A DNA stretch of 64,000 nt from Enterobacter sp. Ag1. Lineage in GTDB: Bacteria > Pseudomonadota > Gammaproteobacteria > Enterobacterales > Enterobacteriaceae. The stretch covers positions 62,001 to 126,000 of the forward strand of contig AKXM01000060.1 in assembly GCA_000277545.1 (NCBI GenBank), written 5' to 3'. Every line of letters begins with the position of its first letter. The first letter of the stretch is position 1. Position numbers and translations under genes: made by a program. Shown here piece after piece: positions 63,571-64,000 of the stretch. The notes below the pieces were generated by a model. That model searched no databases. It was not told where the DNA came from and saw only the letters and a program-made list of their open reading frames with translations.

Positions 63571-64000
63571 TCAGTAAAAACTGTGTTCGTTGCCCGGATA
63601 ACTGCCGGATTCGACTTCACTAATGTACTGGCGCACCGCGGTGCGAATATCGGCGGTCTCAGCAAGGAAATTCTTCGCAAACTTAGGAATATGGCCGCCG
63701 GTAATCCCAAAGGCATCATGCATCACCAGAATCTGCCCGTCCGTGACGTTGCCCGCGCCAATGCCAATCACCGGGATAGAAAGCGCTTCGGTTACGCGTT
63801 TAGCCAGCTCAACGGGAACGCACTCCAGCACCAGCAGCTGGGCGCCAGCGGCTTCCAGCGCCAGAGCGTCATCCAGCAGCGTTTGCGCGGCCTGTTCGTC
63901 GCGGCCCTGAACTTTATACCCGCCAAAAATATTGACCGACTGCGGCGTTAATCCCAAATGACCACAAACCGGAACGGCGCGCTCCGTCAGCATTTTCACC
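63571..64000 (-). CDS. panB: ketopantoate hydroxymethyltransferase, C-terminal part
   Basis: First committed pantothenate enzyme. About 142 of roughly 264 residues are visible; the N-terminal half is beyond the right edge, so the GTG at 63999 is not the true start. Visible conserved blocks include [38 protein letters not shown] (with catalytic Glu) and [19 protein letters not shown]. The gene ends 13 bases before panC. Confidence 0.95.
   Translation of the reverse strand, partial: VKMLTERAVPVCGHLGLTPQSVNIFGGYKVQGRDEQAAQTLLDDALALEAAGAQLLVLECVPVELAKRVTEALSIPVIGIGAGNVTDGQILVMHDAFGITGGHIPKFAKNFLAETADIRTAVRQYISEVESGSYPGNEHSFY

Overview
This window is a conserved chromosomal segment from a member of the Enterobacteriaceae related to, but distinct from, Escherichia coli. 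Nearly every protein aligns along its whole length with the E. coli K-12 proteins of the 1.5-3.5 minute region, as I remember them, and the order is the same: leu, ilvIH, cra, dcw cluster, secMA, guaC, hof/ppd, nadC, amp, aroP, pdh, acnB, cueO, gcd, hpt, can, yadGHIE, pan. There are no rRNA or tRNA genes, insertion sequences, prophages or CRISPR arrays. Identity is inferred from remembered family sequences, because no database search was possible.

Layout. 1-2983 (minus) holds the leuABC start with the leuL attenuator leader. 3348-8097 (plus) holds leuO, ilvIH and cra. 8569-26519 (plus) is the division and cell-wall (dcw) cluster, mraZ-rsmH-ftsL-ftsI-murE-murF-mraY-murD-ftsW-murG-murC-ddlB-ftsQ-ftsA-ftsZ-lpxC. 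Its genes overlap by 1-14 bases or nearly touch, which suggests one long translationally coupled transcript governed by MraZ at its head. 26528-30793 holds a DUF721 (DciA-like) gene divergent from secM, then secA and mutT. 30790-32360 (minus) is coaE-zapD-yacG, followed by guaC (plus). 33821-37926 (minus) is nadC and the type IV pilus-like genes ppdD-hofB-hofC, with hofC interrupted by an amber codon. 38010-39424 is ampDE and aroP follows on minus. 41288-48502 is pdhR-aceE-aceF-lpd, the pyruvate dehydrogenase operon with its PdhR operator. acnB, yacL, yacC, cueO and gcd follow, then hpt, can, the ABC exporter yadGH, yadI and yadE. The window ends in panD, panC and the 3' part of panB.

The genes serve three main themes: branched-chain amino acid and pantothenate supply (leu, ilv, pan), peptidoglycan synthesis with septation and its coupling to lipid A (lpxC) and secretion (secMA), and central carbon flux (cra, pdh, acnB, gcd). 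I found no credible undescribed multigene system.

The points most worth a second look are local. They are the hofC amber codon, the absence of speDE between yacL and yacC, and the DUF721 gene that forces the secM promoter into an antisense coding region. A 22-bp-stem hairpin lies between pdhR and aceE. The lpd-acnB gap carries a candidate 39-residue membrane peptide with its own terminator plus two unassigned plus-strand terminators. A perfect CRP-type palindrome lies upstream of cra.
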